Positions 23,653 to 32,943 of a stretch of 64,000 nt of DNA are shown here, piece by piece (position 1 is the stretch's first letter; each line of letters opens with the position of its first letter). This DNA comes from CAXMST01 sp963793415 (lineage in GTDB: Bacteria; Actinomycetota; Thermoleophilia; Solirubrobacterales; 70-9): the NCBI GenBank assembly GCA_963793415.1, contig CAWCAC010000002.1, forward strand, positions 2,418,001 to 2,482,000, read 5' to 3'. Under the pieces are notes generated by a model that had not been told where the DNA came from, did not search any database, and saw nothing but the letters and a program-made list of their open reading frames with translations. Made by a program: the position numbers and the translations under genes.

Positions 23653-25637
23653 TCTTCCGCCGCCGCAAGCGCAGCGACGAGACGGCGGCGCCCCGGGGCA
23701 CCGACGAGACGACCGGACGTCGCGACGGGCCGGCCCCGGCCGAGCGCCGCGACGGTCCCGAGACGACCGACGGTATGCAGGGGGCCTGGTACCTGTTCCG
23801 CGACCTCTGGCGCTTGCTGCGCGGCGAGGACCAGCGCGGCCGCAAGGTGCGCTGGCTGCTCGGCCTGCTCAAGCCCTACCGCGGTCGGGTCGCCGTGATG
23901 ATGGTGGCGCTGCTGCTGGCGACGGCGGCCGGGCTCGCTCCCCCCTACCTCGCGGGCAAGGCCGTCGACGACGGGATCCAGGCCGGGGACTCGAGCACGC
24001 TGACCCTGGTCGTGCTCGCCTTCCTGCTCTCGGCGCTGATCCTCTGGCTGGCGACCTACGCGCAGACCTATCTGGTGGGCTGGGTCGGCCAGCGCGTGCT
24101 CACCGACCTGCGCGAGCGCATCTACCGCCATCTGCAGGCAATGTCGATCGGCTTCTTCACCCGCAACCGTCCCGGCGTGCTGATCTCGCGGATGACCAAC
24201 GACGTGCAGGCGCTCGACACGCTGGTCAGCGACGGAATCGTCACCCTCTTCTCGAGCACGCTGACGCTGATCGGCGTCGTCGTGATCCTGCTCGCGCTCG
24301 ACGTGCAGCTGGCGCTGATCACGTTCATCACCTTCCCGCTGCTGGCGATCGCCAGCGTCATCTTCCGCGTCTCCTCGGCCGGGGCCTACAAGCTGACCCG
24401 CGAGAAGATCGCGAACGTCACCGCCTACCTGCAGGAGACGCTGAGCGGCATCCGCGTCGTCCGCAGCTTCGGGCAGGAGCCGCGGCACATCGGCGAGATG
24501 GAGCGGCTCAACGAGGAGAACCGCGAGGCGAACATGCGCACGGTCAAGCTCAACGCCAGCTACTTCCCGGCGGTCGAGCTGCTCAGCGCTGTCGGCACCG
24601 CGGCGATCCTCTTGTTCGGCGGCTACCAGGTGCTCGAGGGCAACGTCGAGATCGGCGTGCTGATCTCGTTCGTCGGCTACCTGGCCACCTTCTTCGATCC
24701 GATCCAGCAGATCAGCCAGCTCTACACGACCTACCAACAGGGGATGGCGGCGCTCGACAAGATCTTCGACCTGCTGGACACCCGTCCCGACACGACCGAC
24801 AAGCCGGACGCGATCGACCCGGGTGAGATCCGCGGTGAGATCCGGCTCGAGGGCGTCTGGTTCTCCTACGCCGAGGACGGCCGACGGGCGCTGGCCTCCC
24901 AGCCCGAGGCGATCCCGCCCGACCCCGACGCCCCCGAGCCGGAGCCGGGCTGGGCGCTCGAGGACATCGATCTCGCGATCCTGCCGGGCCAGACCGTGGC
25001 GCTGGTCGGCGAGACCGGAGCCGGCAAGTCGACGCTGGCCAAGCTCGTCGCCCGCTTCTACGACCCGCAGAGGGGGCGGATCACCGTCGATGGCAATGAC
25101 GTCCGCGACCTCCAGGCCGATGCGCTTCGCAGCCGCCTCGGGATCGTCCCTCAGGAGGGCTTCCTGTTCAGCGGCACGGTGCGCGAGAACGTCGCCTTCG
25201 GCAAGCCTGATGCGAGCGAGGAGGAGATCGCCGCGGCGCTGCACACGGTCGGAGCCGAGGAGCTGATCGCGGGCCTCCCCGACGGGCTCGAGACCGAGGT
25301 CGGCGAGCGCGGCAGCCAGCTCTCAGCCGGCGAGCGGCAGATCATCGCCTTCGCCCGGGCGCTGCTCGCCGAACCGGCGATCCTGATCCTCGATGAGGCG
25401 ACCTCCAACGTCGACGTCCGCACCGAGCGCCGGATCGAGCAGGGACTGCGACGGTTGCTCGCCGGCCGTACAGCGATCGTCATCGCCCACCGTCTCTCGA
25501 CGATCCGCAACGCTGCCCGGATCGTCGTCCTCGACGGCGGCCGCATCGCCGAGAGCGGCACCCACGAGGAGCTGCTCGCAGCCAACGGCGCCTACGCCCG
25601 CCTTTACGGCAGCTGGGCCCAGAACTCAGCCGCTTAG
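23649..25637 (+). CDS. ABC exporter half-transporter, catalytic-site subunit
   Basis: 662 residues from a TTG that overlaps the previous stop (TTGA). A ~45-residue charged N-terminal extension precedes six transmembrane helices. The ATPase domain has Walker A GETGAGKST, signature LSAGERQ (degenerate) and Walker B LILDEATSN with the normal catalytic Glu583. A 35-residue Pro/Asp-rich insert (ASQPEAIPPDPDAPEPEPG) interrupts the start of the nucleotide domain. With the upstream subunit it forms one consensus and one degenerate ATP site, as in TM287/288 and BmrCD. Its 3' end overlaps the convergent lipoprotein gene by 4 bases. Confidence 0.92.
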   Translation: MIFRRRKRSDETAAPRGTDETTGRRDGPAPAERRDGPETTDGMQGAWYLFRDLWRLLRGEDQRGRKVRWLLGLLKPYRGRVAVMMVALLLATAAGLAPPYLAGKAVDDGIQAGDSSTLTLVVLAFLLSALILWLATYAQTYLVGWVGQRVLTDLRERIYRHLQAMSIGFFTRNRPGVLISRMTNDVQALDTLVSDGIVTLFSSTLTLIGVVVILLALDVQLALITFITFPLLAIASVIFRVSSAGAYKLTREKIANVTAYLQETLSGIRVVRSFGQEPRHIGEMERLNEENREANMRTVKLNASYFPAVELLSAVGTAAILLFGGYQVLEGNVEIGVLISFVGYLATFFDPIQQISQLYTTYQQGMAALDKIFDLLDTRPDTTDKPDAIDPGEIRGEIRLEGVWFSYAEDGRRALASQPEAIPPDPDAPEPEPGWALEDIDLAILPGQTVALVGETGAGKSTLAKLVARFYDPQRGRITVDGNDVRDLQADALRSRLGIVPQEGFLFSGTVRENVAFGKPDASEEEIAAALHTVGAEELIAGLPDGLETEVGERGSQLSAGERQIIAFARALLAEPAILILDEATSNVDVRTERRIEQGLRRLLAGRTAIVIAHRLSTIRNAARIVVLDGGRIAESGTHEELLAANGAYARLYGSWAQNSAA

Positions 25638-26335
25638 CCCGGGCTGACGCCGCCGGACGATCCGCCACCGCCACCGCCGGTGTCCGGGGCCGGGGCCGGC
25701 GCAGGAGCGGGTGCCGGGGCAGGAGCGGGCGCAGGAGCGGGTGCCGGGGCCGGGGTCGCGGGCGCCGGGGTCGGCGTCGTGCCCGTCGCGCTGTCGGTCG
25801 TTCCCGTCGTCGACTGGGTCGGCGTCGGAGCGGTCGCGTTGCCCTCCTGACCGCACTCCTCGAACCCGTATTCGGCCGCGGCTGCGGCGCCCTCGCTGCG
25901 GGCGGTGTCGAGCTCGGTCTCGAGCGACGAGACCGTGGTCGTATCGCCGCTCGAGGCGGCGGTCTCCTGCTCCTCCAGGATCTTGACCTGGTCGGAGAGC
26001 GAGCTCAGATAGGCGTCGAGCTGCCCAGTCGGGTCGTCTGGGGGGCTGAGGCCTTCGAGCCCGTCGAGGGTGTCCTGGGTGATCTCGAGCTCCTGGCCGA
26101 TCCCGAGCGACTCGCTCGTCTCGGCGCTCGACTCGGCCGAGGCAATCGCGGAGTTGGCCTCGGCGCAGAGCGCGTCGGCGGAATCGATGAAGTCCTGCTC
26201 GGAGAGCGCCTCGGTGGTCGTCGTCAGCTCGGTCGAGTCGCTGATCGGCTCGATCGGCGCGTCGTCCCCACCGCATCCCGCGAAGAATGCGAGCGACGCC
26301 CCGGCGGCGAGTGTCGCAATCGTGCGCGTGCCCAT
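25634..26335 (-). CDS. Lipoprotein with Ala-Pro repeat tail
   Basis: 233 residues from ATG 26335 (two GTGs lie just upstream). A signal peptide ends in FFAGCGG, a lipobox. Residues ~45-165 are Glu/Ser/Thr-rich and helical with two cysteines (ADALCAEAN, FEECGQE), possibly forming a disulfide. The C-terminal third is low complexity: Thr/Pro, then about eleven Ala-Pro units, then Gly/Ser. It is probably a cell-wall-spanning surface protein. No domain is recognised. The AP tract is a DNA-level tandem repeat (about 25690-25765) that could vary in length. Confidence 0.85.
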   Translation of the reverse strand: MGTRTIATLAAGASLAFFAGCGGDDAPIEPISDSTELTTTTEALSEQDFIDSADALCAEANSAIASAESSAETSESLGIGQELEITQDTLDGLEGLSPPDDPTGQLDAYLSSLSDQVKILEEQETAASSGDTTTVSSLETELDTARSEGAAAAAEYGFEECGQEGNATAPTPTQSTTGTTDSATGTTPTPAPATPAPAPAPAPAPAPAPAPAPAPAPDTGGGGGGSSGGVSPG

Positions 26336-26444
26336 CACCACTCAGGTTAGCCGCGCCGCAGATGGATTCCCGCGTAGATCGCCGCGGACTGCAATTCCCC
26401 GCTCACAGCGCCGGTTTGCGCGATGCCGAGCTGATGCCGGGAGA

Positions 26445-26516
26445 CTGGGGATCTAGGACTCGAACCTAGACTACGAACACCAGAAGCTCGCGTGCTGCCG
26501 ATTACACCAATCCCCA
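26445..26516 (-). tRNA. tRNA-Gln (CTG anticodon)
   Basis: A 72-base cloverleaf on the minus strand. The acceptor stem TGGGGAT pairs with ATCCCCA (discriminator G); the anticodon stem CGAGC/GTTCG encloses loop TTCTGGT with anticodon CTG; the T stem CTAGG/CCTAG encloses TTCGAGT. It reads the Gln codon CAG. CCA is not encoded. Short gaps separate it from the neighbouring protein genes. Confidence 0.96.
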
Positions 26517-26595
26517 TCGGTGTCCGCGGGCGACGCCCGCGCGGCCGGAACCATAGCTAGCCGGCGCGGTTCCGCGGCGCCTGAGGCGGCGCCGA

Positions 26596-27834
26596 TCAGG
26601 CGCCGGCGCCGAGCGACTCCAGCTCGACTGATTCGTCGCCGAGCACCGAGGCGGGCTCGAGCAGCGATCCGGACTCGATCAGGCGCCGCGCGTCCTGGAG
26701 GTCCTCGCTACGGCCGACCGCCAGAGCCGCCTCGACGACCCCGTCCTTGACGTAGAAAGCGGTGAACTCACCCTCCTCGACCGAGCCGCGGATCACGACC
26801 TCGTCCCAGTCCTGCGAGTTGCCGACGTACTCGAGCGAGGCCCAGTCGCTGATGTCACTGAAGAAGTACGGAACGACCTCGTACGGCTGCTTGTCGCCGA
26901 GCATCCCGCGGGCGGCATGCCGGCCCTGTTGGAAGGCGACGTCCCAGTGCTCGATCCGGATCCGGCGGCCGAGCGGGACGCTCTCGAAACTGCAGCAGTC
27001 CCCCGCAGCGAAGATTCCGGGCGCCGAGGTCTCCAGGCCCCGGTCGCAGACGATGCCGTCGTCGACCTCGAGCCCGGCGCGCTGCGCGAGCATCGTGTCG
27101 GGACGGACTCCGGCCCCGACGATGACGGCATCGCAGGGGATCTCGAGCCCGGCCTCGGTGCGGACCGCGATGACGCGCTCGTCACCCTCGAATGAGGCCA
27201 GGGTCTGACCCTCCTCGAGCACGACCCCGTGCTCGGTCAGGAGGTCGTGGAAGTAGCGGCCGACGTCGGCGCCGAAGGTGTTGGAGAGGGCGACTTCCTC
27301 CATCATCACGATCGTGCAGCGCTTGCCGAGCTCCGTCAGCGAGGCGGCGACCTCGCAGCCGATGTAGCTGCCGCCGATCAGGACGACGTGCTCGGCCTCG
27401 GCGATGTCCTCGCGGATCGTGTCCGAGTTGCCGAAGGCGCGCAGGTAGTGGATGCCCTCGAGCTGGGCGCCGTCGACGCGGAGGATGTTGACCATCGCGC
27501 CGGTGGCGATCAGCGCCTTGTCGAAGCCGATCTCCTCCTTGCCCTGCAGCTTCGCGACCCGGCTCTCGACGTCCAGCCCCATGACGCTGCGGCCGGTGAT
27601 CAACTCGACGTCGTTGTCGACGTACCAGTCGGCGGCGTGGACGTGGGCCTCGTGACGCTCGCTCTCGCCGCGCAGGTACTCCTTCGAGAGCGGCGGCCGG
27701 TCGTAGGGCGGGTCCGGCTCGCGGCCGACGATCAGGATCGAGCCCTCGGCGCCCCGGCGGCGGAGCTCGGCGGCACACTGGGCGGAGGCGATGCCACCGC
27801 CGATCAAGAGGAAGTCGACGTCTCGGTCCGGCAT
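26596..27834 (-). CDS. NAD(P)H:ferredoxin/rubredoxin reductase-like flavoprotein
   Basis: 412 residues. FAD-binding LLIGGGIASAQCAAELRRRG is at the N-terminus, NAD-binding VLIGGSYIGCEVAASL is near residue 160, and the second FAD motif GIFAAGDCCSFE is near 280. The C-terminal ~90 residues match the ferredoxin-reductase dimer/cofactor domain. Such reductases (ThcD, BphA4, PdR type) feed electrons from NAD(P)H to a ferredoxin, rubredoxin or P450 system. None of those partners is in the window. PPYDRPPLSKEYLRGE is the family's characteristic flavin-contacting segment. Confidence 0.92.
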   Translation of the reverse strand: MPDRDVDFLLIGGGIASAQCAAELRRRGAEGSILIVGREPDPPYDRPPLSKEYLRGESERHEAHVHAADWYVDNDVELITGRSVMGLDVESRVAKLQGKEEIGFDKALIATGAMVNILRVDGAQLEGIHYLRAFGNSDTIREDIAEAEHVVLIGGSYIGCEVAASLTELGKRCTIVMMEEVALSNTFGADVGRYFHDLLTEHGVVLEEGQTLASFEGDERVIAVRTEAGLEIPCDAVIVGAGVRPDTMLAQRAGLEVDDGIVCDRGLETSAPGIFAAGDCCSFESVPLGRRIRIEHWDVAFQQGRHAARGMLGDKQPYEVVPYFFSDISDWASLEYVGNSQDWDEVVIRGSVEEGEFTAFYVKDGVVEAALAVGRSEDLQDARRLIESGSLLEPASVLGDESVELESLGAGA

Positions 27835-27869
27835 GGCGATGGAACCTAGCGGAGCGGCGGATCGGCCAT

Positions 27870-28568
27870 CTAGAGCTCGTCCTCGGGAACGCCGAAGTAC
27901 GTGGTCACGGCGCCCTCGACGCTCGCCTCGAGCACGGCCAGGACCTCGTCGCCGGCCTCGAGCACGGTGTCGCCGGTGGGAACGTGGCCGCGACCCTCGC
28001 GGAGGACGGAGATCAGCAGGCTGCCCGGCGGCATGTCGAGGTCGGCGACGCGCTTGCCGGCGACCGGCGAGTCGTCGCCGATCAGCAGCTCGATGATCTC
28101 GAGCTGCTCATCCGGCAGATCGAGCAGGTGGACGAGGCCGTAGCTCGGCACCTCGTGCTCGATCAGGCGCAGGATCAGATCCGTCGCCGAGACGTAGGGG
28201 CGGATGTCGAGAAGCTCGAAGTGGGTGCGGTTGCGCGGGTTGTTGCAGCGGGCGATGATCCGCTCGACGGCGAACTTCTCGCGTGCCATCTGGCAGATCA
28301 GAAGGTTGTCCTCGTCGTCGCCGGTGACCGCGATGACCATGTCCGCGTCCGCGATCCCGGCCCGCTCGAGCACCCAGAGCTCGGACGCGTCGCCGTAGTA
28401 GACGCGCTGCTCGAGCTCCTGTTCGATGACCAGGAAGCGATCGCGGTCCGACTCGACCAGGGTCACTTCATAACCCTTCTCGAGCAGCTCGCGGGTCAGG
28501 TTCCAGCCGACCTTGCCGGCCCCGATCACGAGGATGTTCATCGGGTCGGAAGGGGCCGCTGGACTCAT
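27870..28568 (-). CDS. TrkA-type potassium uptake regulator (RCK N and C domains)
   Basis: 232 residues from ATG 28568, which overlaps the previous stop (ATGA). The Rossmann loop is ILVIGAGKVGWNLTREL with acidic LVESDRD binding NAD(H). Residues ~145-230 form a TrkA-C domain (GKRVADLDMPPGSLLISVLREG, DEVLAVLE). It is the second of two adjacent RCK proteins, resembling the CeoB/CeoC pair of mycobacteria, which gate a Trk/Ktr potassium channel in response to nucleotides. The channel gene is not in this window. Confidence 0.92.
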   Translation of the reverse strand: MSPAAPSDPMNILVIGAGKVGWNLTRELLEKGYEVTLVESDRDRFLVIEQELEQRVYYGDASELWVLERAGIADADMVIAVTGDDEDNLLICQMAREKFAVERIIARCNNPRNRTHFELLDIRPYVSATDLILRLIEHEVPSYGLVHLLDLPDEQLEIIELLIGDDSPVAGKRVADLDMPPGSLLISVLREGRGHVPTGDTVLEAGDEVLAVLEASVEGAVTTYFGVPEDEL

Positions 28569-29014
28569 GCTTCGCCCTCGTCGGCCGCGGAAGTTGCCGC
28601 CCGCACCTGCGTCTCGAGCATCTCGATTGCCGAGCGTGTCGGGCAGATAGTCCGCACGCCCTGCTGCTCGTACCACTCGGCACGCCGCGGGTCGAGCACG
28701 CGCGCGATCACCGTCGGGACCTCGAACTGGAGCTGCGCGATCTGGGCGATCACGAGGTTGGTGTTGTCTCCGTCGGTGGAGGCGACGAACGCGTCGGCGC
28801 TCTCGATCCCTGCGGCCGTGAGAGCGTCGAGCTCGAGCCCCTGGCCGACGGTGAAGCTGCCGCCGGCCTCGACCCAGTCGCCACCCAGCACAGCCTCGAG
28901 CAGGAGCAGCGCGTCCGGGTCTTCGTCGAGGCAGGAGACCTCGTGCCCCTCCTCGAGCATCGTCCGGGCGAGCGAGGAGCCGACACGGCCGATTCCGACG
29001 ATCACGATCTTCAT
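28565..29014 (-). CDS. TrkA-N domain potassium uptake regulator
   Basis: 149 residues: MKIVIVGIGRVGSSLARTML (nucleotide-binding GxGxxG), CLDEDPD, then VASTDGDNTNLVIAQIAQ, all standard TrkA-N/RCK motifs. It has no C-terminal TrkA-C domain, so it is shorter than its partner and probably pairs with it. The 4-base overlap with the downstream gene shows co-translation. Control of K+ uptake in the cytoplasm is known for the family. Confidence 0.92.
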   Translation of the reverse strand: MKIVIVGIGRVGSSLARTMLEEGHEVSCLDEDPDALLLLEAVLGGDWVEAGGSFTVGQGLELDALTAAGIESADAFVASTDGDNTNLVIAQIAQLQFEVPTVIARVLDPRRAEWYEQQGVRTICPTRSAIEMLETQVRAATSAADEGEA

Positions 29015-29062
29015 CGGACGATCGTATGGGAGGGCGCGCGTGGCAGTGACGGGAGCCGCGGC

Positions 29063-29578
29063 TCAGCGGGCGGCGAGCGCGTACTCGTCGAAGCCGTCGG
29101 GACTGTTGATACAGCCGTCGCCGAAGGAGAAGCCGATATTCCCGGTCATCCGGCTCGCCTTGCGGTTCGTCGTCCCGAAGATCGCGACGCCGACCCGGCC
29201 GAACTCGTCGGTGCGGACCGTGTCACGCTTGTTGAAGACGTTCCAGACGCGGTTGCCCTTCGCGTCGAGCGATCGCTGCACGTCGAAGGCATTCTCGAGC
29301 CTGATCTGGAACTCGCCCGGCTCGTCGTCGCCGAAGCAGTCGAAGTCGAGCTCCTTGACCGTGAACAGCTTCACGGCGGAGGGCTCGCCGCCGTTTCGCT
29401 GCACCTTCATCGTGATCCGGACATCGGGCTCGCCCGCAACCGACCCGCTCAGCTTCGCCGGACCACCGGCGAGCGCGGGTAGGGCGCCTGCGAGGACGAG
29501 GGCCCCGAGCAGCCCGAGAACTGCGGCTGTTCCGAGGCGCCGGCCGGCGCGGCTGCTTGCAGGTCCCGATGCTCCCAC
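29063..29578 (-). CDS. Secreted protein of unknown function
   Basis: About 171 residues if translation starts at GTG 29578, just before a hydrophobic signal segment (AAVLGLLGALVLAGALPALAGG). The frame continues up to a TTG at 29641, which would overlap the preceding gene by 29 bases. The mature part is beta-rich with two cysteines (DFDCFGDDEPGEF and GDGCINSPDGFDE) that could pair. No family is recognised. A small exported, possibly beta-sandwich protein is the most that can be said. Confidence 0.7.
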   Translation of the reverse strand: MGASGPASSRAGRRLGTAAVLGLLGALVLAGALPALAGGPAKLSGSVAGEPDVRITMKVQRNGGEPSAVKLFTVKELDFDCFGDDEPGEFQIRLENAFDVQRSLDAKGNRVWNVFNKRDTVRTDEFGRVGVAIFGTTNRKASRMTGNIGFSFGDGCINSPDGFDEYALAAR

Positions 29579-29612
29579 CGGCGAGACACTATCGATCTCG
29601 CCGGCAATCCAC

Positions 29613-29882
29613 CTACTGATCGCCGGGAGGCCGCAGCCCAAGCCAGACGCGGCCGGCCCCGAGCAGCACGAAGACGACGCAGATCACAAAGGCGCCGGAG
29701 GCAGCGCCCGGGCCGTCGACGAGCGTCTCGACCCCGCCCCAGAGCCCGAAGATCACGATCACGGTGCCGAAGACGATGCTGGCGCCCTCGTATGCCGTCC
29801 GCTCGCGCCGCGGCTTCGGCGGCGGCTCGCCGGGCTCGCCCGCCTTGGGAAGGTCCTGCGTCCACTTCGGCCCGAGACTCAC
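29613..29882 (-). CDS. Small two-helix membrane protein
   Basis: 89 residues from GTG 29882 (SLGPKWTQDLPKAGEPGEPPPKPRRERTA is split here between a charged Pro-rich head and the membrane part). Two transmembrane helices follow: SIVFGTVIVIFGLWGGVETL and GAFVICVVFVLLGAGRVWLGL. The open frame extends further upstream, but that section is out of character and overlaps the molybdopterin gene. Function unknown. Its position just downstream of the Mo oxidoreductase gene suggests cotranscription. Confidence 0.72.
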   Translation of the reverse strand: MSLGPKWTQDLPKAGEPGEPPPKPRRERTAYEGASIVFGTVIVIFGLWGGVETLVDGPGAASGAFVICVVFVLLGAGRVWLGLRPPGDQ

Positions 29883-29913
29883 ACCCCGATGGTCGCAGGC
29901 GGCTGCTGCGGCC

Positions 29914-32188
29914 TCAGCCGGGGACGCGCTCGATCCGGGCCGGAACGTGCTTGTGCCAGGGAGTGCCGGCGAACTCGTCGCGCCAGTCCGACGAGGTGAG
30001 CGCATTCGGCGCGATTCCGACCGTGCGCGGCTCGCCGTCTCCGTCGCTGGCCCGCAGGCCGTAGCCGTTCGGGAGCGAGGCATGCCCCTGCTGCATCACC
30101 TCGGTCACCTCGACGGTGCCCTCGGCGCTGCCGCGCGAGGTCGTGACCAGCGCACGATCGCCGTCGGTGAGCCCGAGCGCCTCGGCGTCCTCGGGGCTGA
30201 TCCGCAGCGCGCCGCTCGTGTCACGCTTGCGCCAGCCCGCGTCGCGGAAGATGTCGTTCGCCGTGTAGGCGCGACGCTCGCCGGCCGAGACCACGATCGG
30301 GAACTGCTCGCTCGTCCATCCGGGCCGCTGCTCGGCGAGCGCGGCGACGCCCTCGAGCATCTCCGGGATCGCGAGGTTGAAGCGGCGCTCGGTCGAGAGC
30401 ATCAGCGCGAAGTCATCGCCGTACTCGCTCTCGCTGAAGACGAGTCCCGAGGGCGAGGCGAGGATCGCATCGAACAGGGCGTCGCCGTCGGTGTAGCCGG
30501 CGCGGTTGACCGCCTCCGGGTAGGTCATCGCACAGCGATGCGCCAGCCCCCACAGCGCAGCCGCCCCGCGCAGCCGCGGCGGCAGCGTCTCCCCGAGCGT
30601 CTCGTACAGGACCCAGGCGGCGAGGCCGCCCAATTGCGGGTTGGAACCGACCGCTGCCCCGAAGGCCGCCGCGAACTCGCCGCGACCCTGGCGCGCAGCA
30701 GCGCGGAGCGGCTCGAGGTCGGTGTCGGGGACGACGCCGAGCTCGCGGATCAGGCGCGCGTAGATCTCCGGCTCCGGCAGGGTGCCCGCGAGCGGCTCGA
30801 GCAGCGGATGCCGGAGCTGAAAGGTGTTGTGCGGGAACTCGAGGTTGAAGAACGTCGCCTCCGGCTTCTCGAACTGTGAGGAGGCGGGCAGGACGTAGTC
30901 GGCGAGCCGCGCCGTCTCGGTCATCGCCACGTCGATCACGACGAGCAGCTCGAGCGCCTCCAGGGCCTCTCGCATCCGCGGCGAGTCGGCGAGCGAGTGG
31001 GCGGGATTGGAGCTCTCGACCATCATCGCCCGGAAGCGGTCCGGGTGGTCGCTGAGAATCTCGTCCGGGATCACGTTGCATGGCGTCAGACCGCCGATCA
31101 CGGGGGCGCCGGTGACCGGCGTCGCGAAAACGCGGCGCGAGCCGAGCAGCGAGACCATCCAGGTGTGCAGGTGCTGACCGCCGACCCGGGCGAAGTTCCC
31201 GGTCAGCAGCCACAGCAGCTTGTTCAGGTACGAGTTGAGCGTGCTGTTCGGCGCCTGCTGGATGCCGAGGTCCTCGAAGACGGAGACGCTCAGTGCGGTC
31301 CCGATCCGGCGCGCCGCGCGGCGGATCAGCTCCTCGTCAACCCCGCACCGCTCCGCGTAGTCGGCGACGGGGACACCGGCGAAGGCCGCGAGTACGGTGT
31401 CGGCACCGTCCGTGTGCTCGGCGATGAACTCCTCGTCGAGCAGCCCCTCCTGGACGAGCACGGCGACCATCGCCGCCAGGCACCAGGAGTCGGATCCCGG
31501 CTTCACCCGTAGGTGGAAGTCGGCCATCTTCGCCGTGTCGGTGAGGACGGGGTCGATCACGATCATCGAGCGATCCGGGTCCTTGGCGATCTCGCGCAAG
31601 ACGACCCGAGCGCGCGGGAAGCTCTGCGACATCCAGGGGTTCTTGCCGACGAACACAGAGACCTCGGCGTGCTCGAACTCGCCGCGGGTGTGGCCGCCGC
31701 CGAGCTGGGTGTCGACCCAGGCCTCGCCGGTCTTTTCCTGGGCGAGGGCACTGGAGCGGTAGCGGGAGCCGAGCGCTCGCAGGAACGAGCCGCTGTAGGC
31801 GCCGCCGAGGTGGTTGCCCTGGCCGCCACCGCCGTAGAAGAAGATCGACTCGCCGCCGTGGCCGTCGCGAACGCCCGCGAAGCCGGCCGCGATCTCGGAG
31901 ATCGCCGTATCCCAGTCGATCTCCTCGTAGCTGCCGTCCGCGCGCCGTCGCAGCGGTGAGGTCAGGCGATCGGGACCGTTCTGGTACCGGTCGAGACGCA
32001 TCGCCTTGTTGCAGGTGTAGCCCGCTGACGCCGGGTGCGCCTTGTCCCCGCGGATCTTCGCCAGCGTCCGACCCTCGGTCTGGACCTCGATTCCGCAGTT
32101 GCACTCGCAGAGGATGCACGCGGTCGGCTGCCAGGCTCCGGTCTCGGGGTCGGCGGTCGCGGTCGCGGTCGGCGCTTGCGTCGGTCAT
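29914..32188 (-). CDS. Molybdopterin oxidoreductase with 4Fe-4S N-terminus, 5' frameshift
   Basis: About 757 residues if one extra base is skipped. The ATG at 32188 overlaps the TetR stop (ATGA) and reads MTDASAD, but the 4Fe-4S segment (CILCECNCGIEV, then GYTCNKAMRLDRY) lies in another frame, with no ATG, GTG or TTG of its own. The frames switch inside the GACCGC repeat near 32150-32170. From 32001 on, one open frame gives a full bis-MGD domain set (VFVGKNPWMSQSFPRAR, DVAMTETARLADYVLPASSQFEKPEAT, TSRGSAEGTVEVT). It is a formate-dehydrogenase/nitrate-reductase-superfamily enzyme of unknown substrate. Confidence 0.85.
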
Positions 32189-32853
32189 CGTTCGGCCTTC
32201 CGTTCGGTTTCTCGGCTCTCGCCTCTGCGCTCGCGCTCGAGCAGCTCCCGGATCTCGGCGCGAACTCGGTCGAAGGGCTCGATGCTGCGCCGGGCGCGGC
32301 TGACGACGATCGCGCCCTCGGCCGCTGCGATCGCGACATCGGCGAGCTCGGCGGCGCGGCCCGCCCCGATCCCCGCCGCGGCGAAGCTCGCTGCCAGCTC
32401 GCCCGTCCAGCGATCGAAGACGGAGCCCGCGACCTCGTTGAGCTCGTCCCCGTCCTCGCGGCTCTCGATCGCGACGGCGACGACCGGGCAGCCGACCCGG
32501 AAGTCGCTGGCAAGCAGCTCGGTCCGGTAGACCCCCATGAAGCCGTCGAAGGCGGCAAATGGATCCTCGCCCGCCGAACCGCCACCGGCGTCCCGGATCC
32601 GCCCGGCGACGAACTCGCCCGCGAACTCGGTTGCCTCCCGCAACAGCTGATCACGCCCGCCGGGAAAGTGGTGATACACGGACCCCCGCGGCGCACCGCT
32701 GTGGGCGAGCACGTCATCGATGCTCGTCGCCCGCGCCCCCCGCTCACGGATCAGGATCGCGGCGCTGGCGATCATCCGCTCACGCGCCCCCGGCCCCCGC
32801 TTCGCCGATGTCGCTCCCTTAGCTCCGCGTGTCCGAGTCCCCGTGGCGGCCAT
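32185..32853 (-). CDS. TetR-family transcriptional regulator
   Basis: 222 residues from ATG 32853, chosen because a 20-bp palindrome sits immediately upstream; an ATG at 32871 lies inside that palindrome. The helix-turn-helix is RERGARATSIDDVLAHSGAPRGSVYHHFPGGRDQLL, close to the AcrR/LmrA-YxaF type (TetR_C_11-like C-terminus with FRVGCPVVAVAIE). It overlaps the molybdopterin oxidoreductase start by 4 bases, so it very likely controls that gene and itself. The ligand is unknown. Confidence 0.92.
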   Translation of the reverse strand: MAATGTRTRGAKGATSAKRGPGARERMIASAAILIRERGARATSIDDVLAHSGAPRGSVYHHFPGGRDQLLREATEFAGEFVAGRIRDAGGGSAGEDPFAAFDGFMGVYRTELLASDFRVGCPVVAVAIESREDGDELNEVAGSVFDRWTGELAASFAAAGIGAGRAAELADVAIAAAEGAIVVSRARRSIEPFDRVRAEIRELLERERRGESRETERKAER

Positions 32854-32854
32854 C

Positions 32855-32874
32855 GCTATGGAGTATGTCATAGC
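32855..32874. promoter_or_regulatory. TetR operator palindrome
   Basis: GCTATG-N8-CATAGC is a perfect 6+6 inverted repeat in a notably AT-rich spot, one base upstream of the TetR start codon. Its size and place fit a TetR dimer site for autoregulation of the tetR-Mo-oxidoreductase unit. Confidence 0.65.
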
Positions 32875-32943
32875 TATTGGTGTGGCGTGGCGAGCCGCGG
32901 CCGAGAGTTCGGGGAGCGGCTCGGGCGTGGCTGCAGGCGGGCG

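Noticed and set aside
25690..25765. CRISPR-like or satellite repeat
   Set aside because: The repeat is in frame and codes Ala-Pro units of a lipoprotein; there are no spacers.
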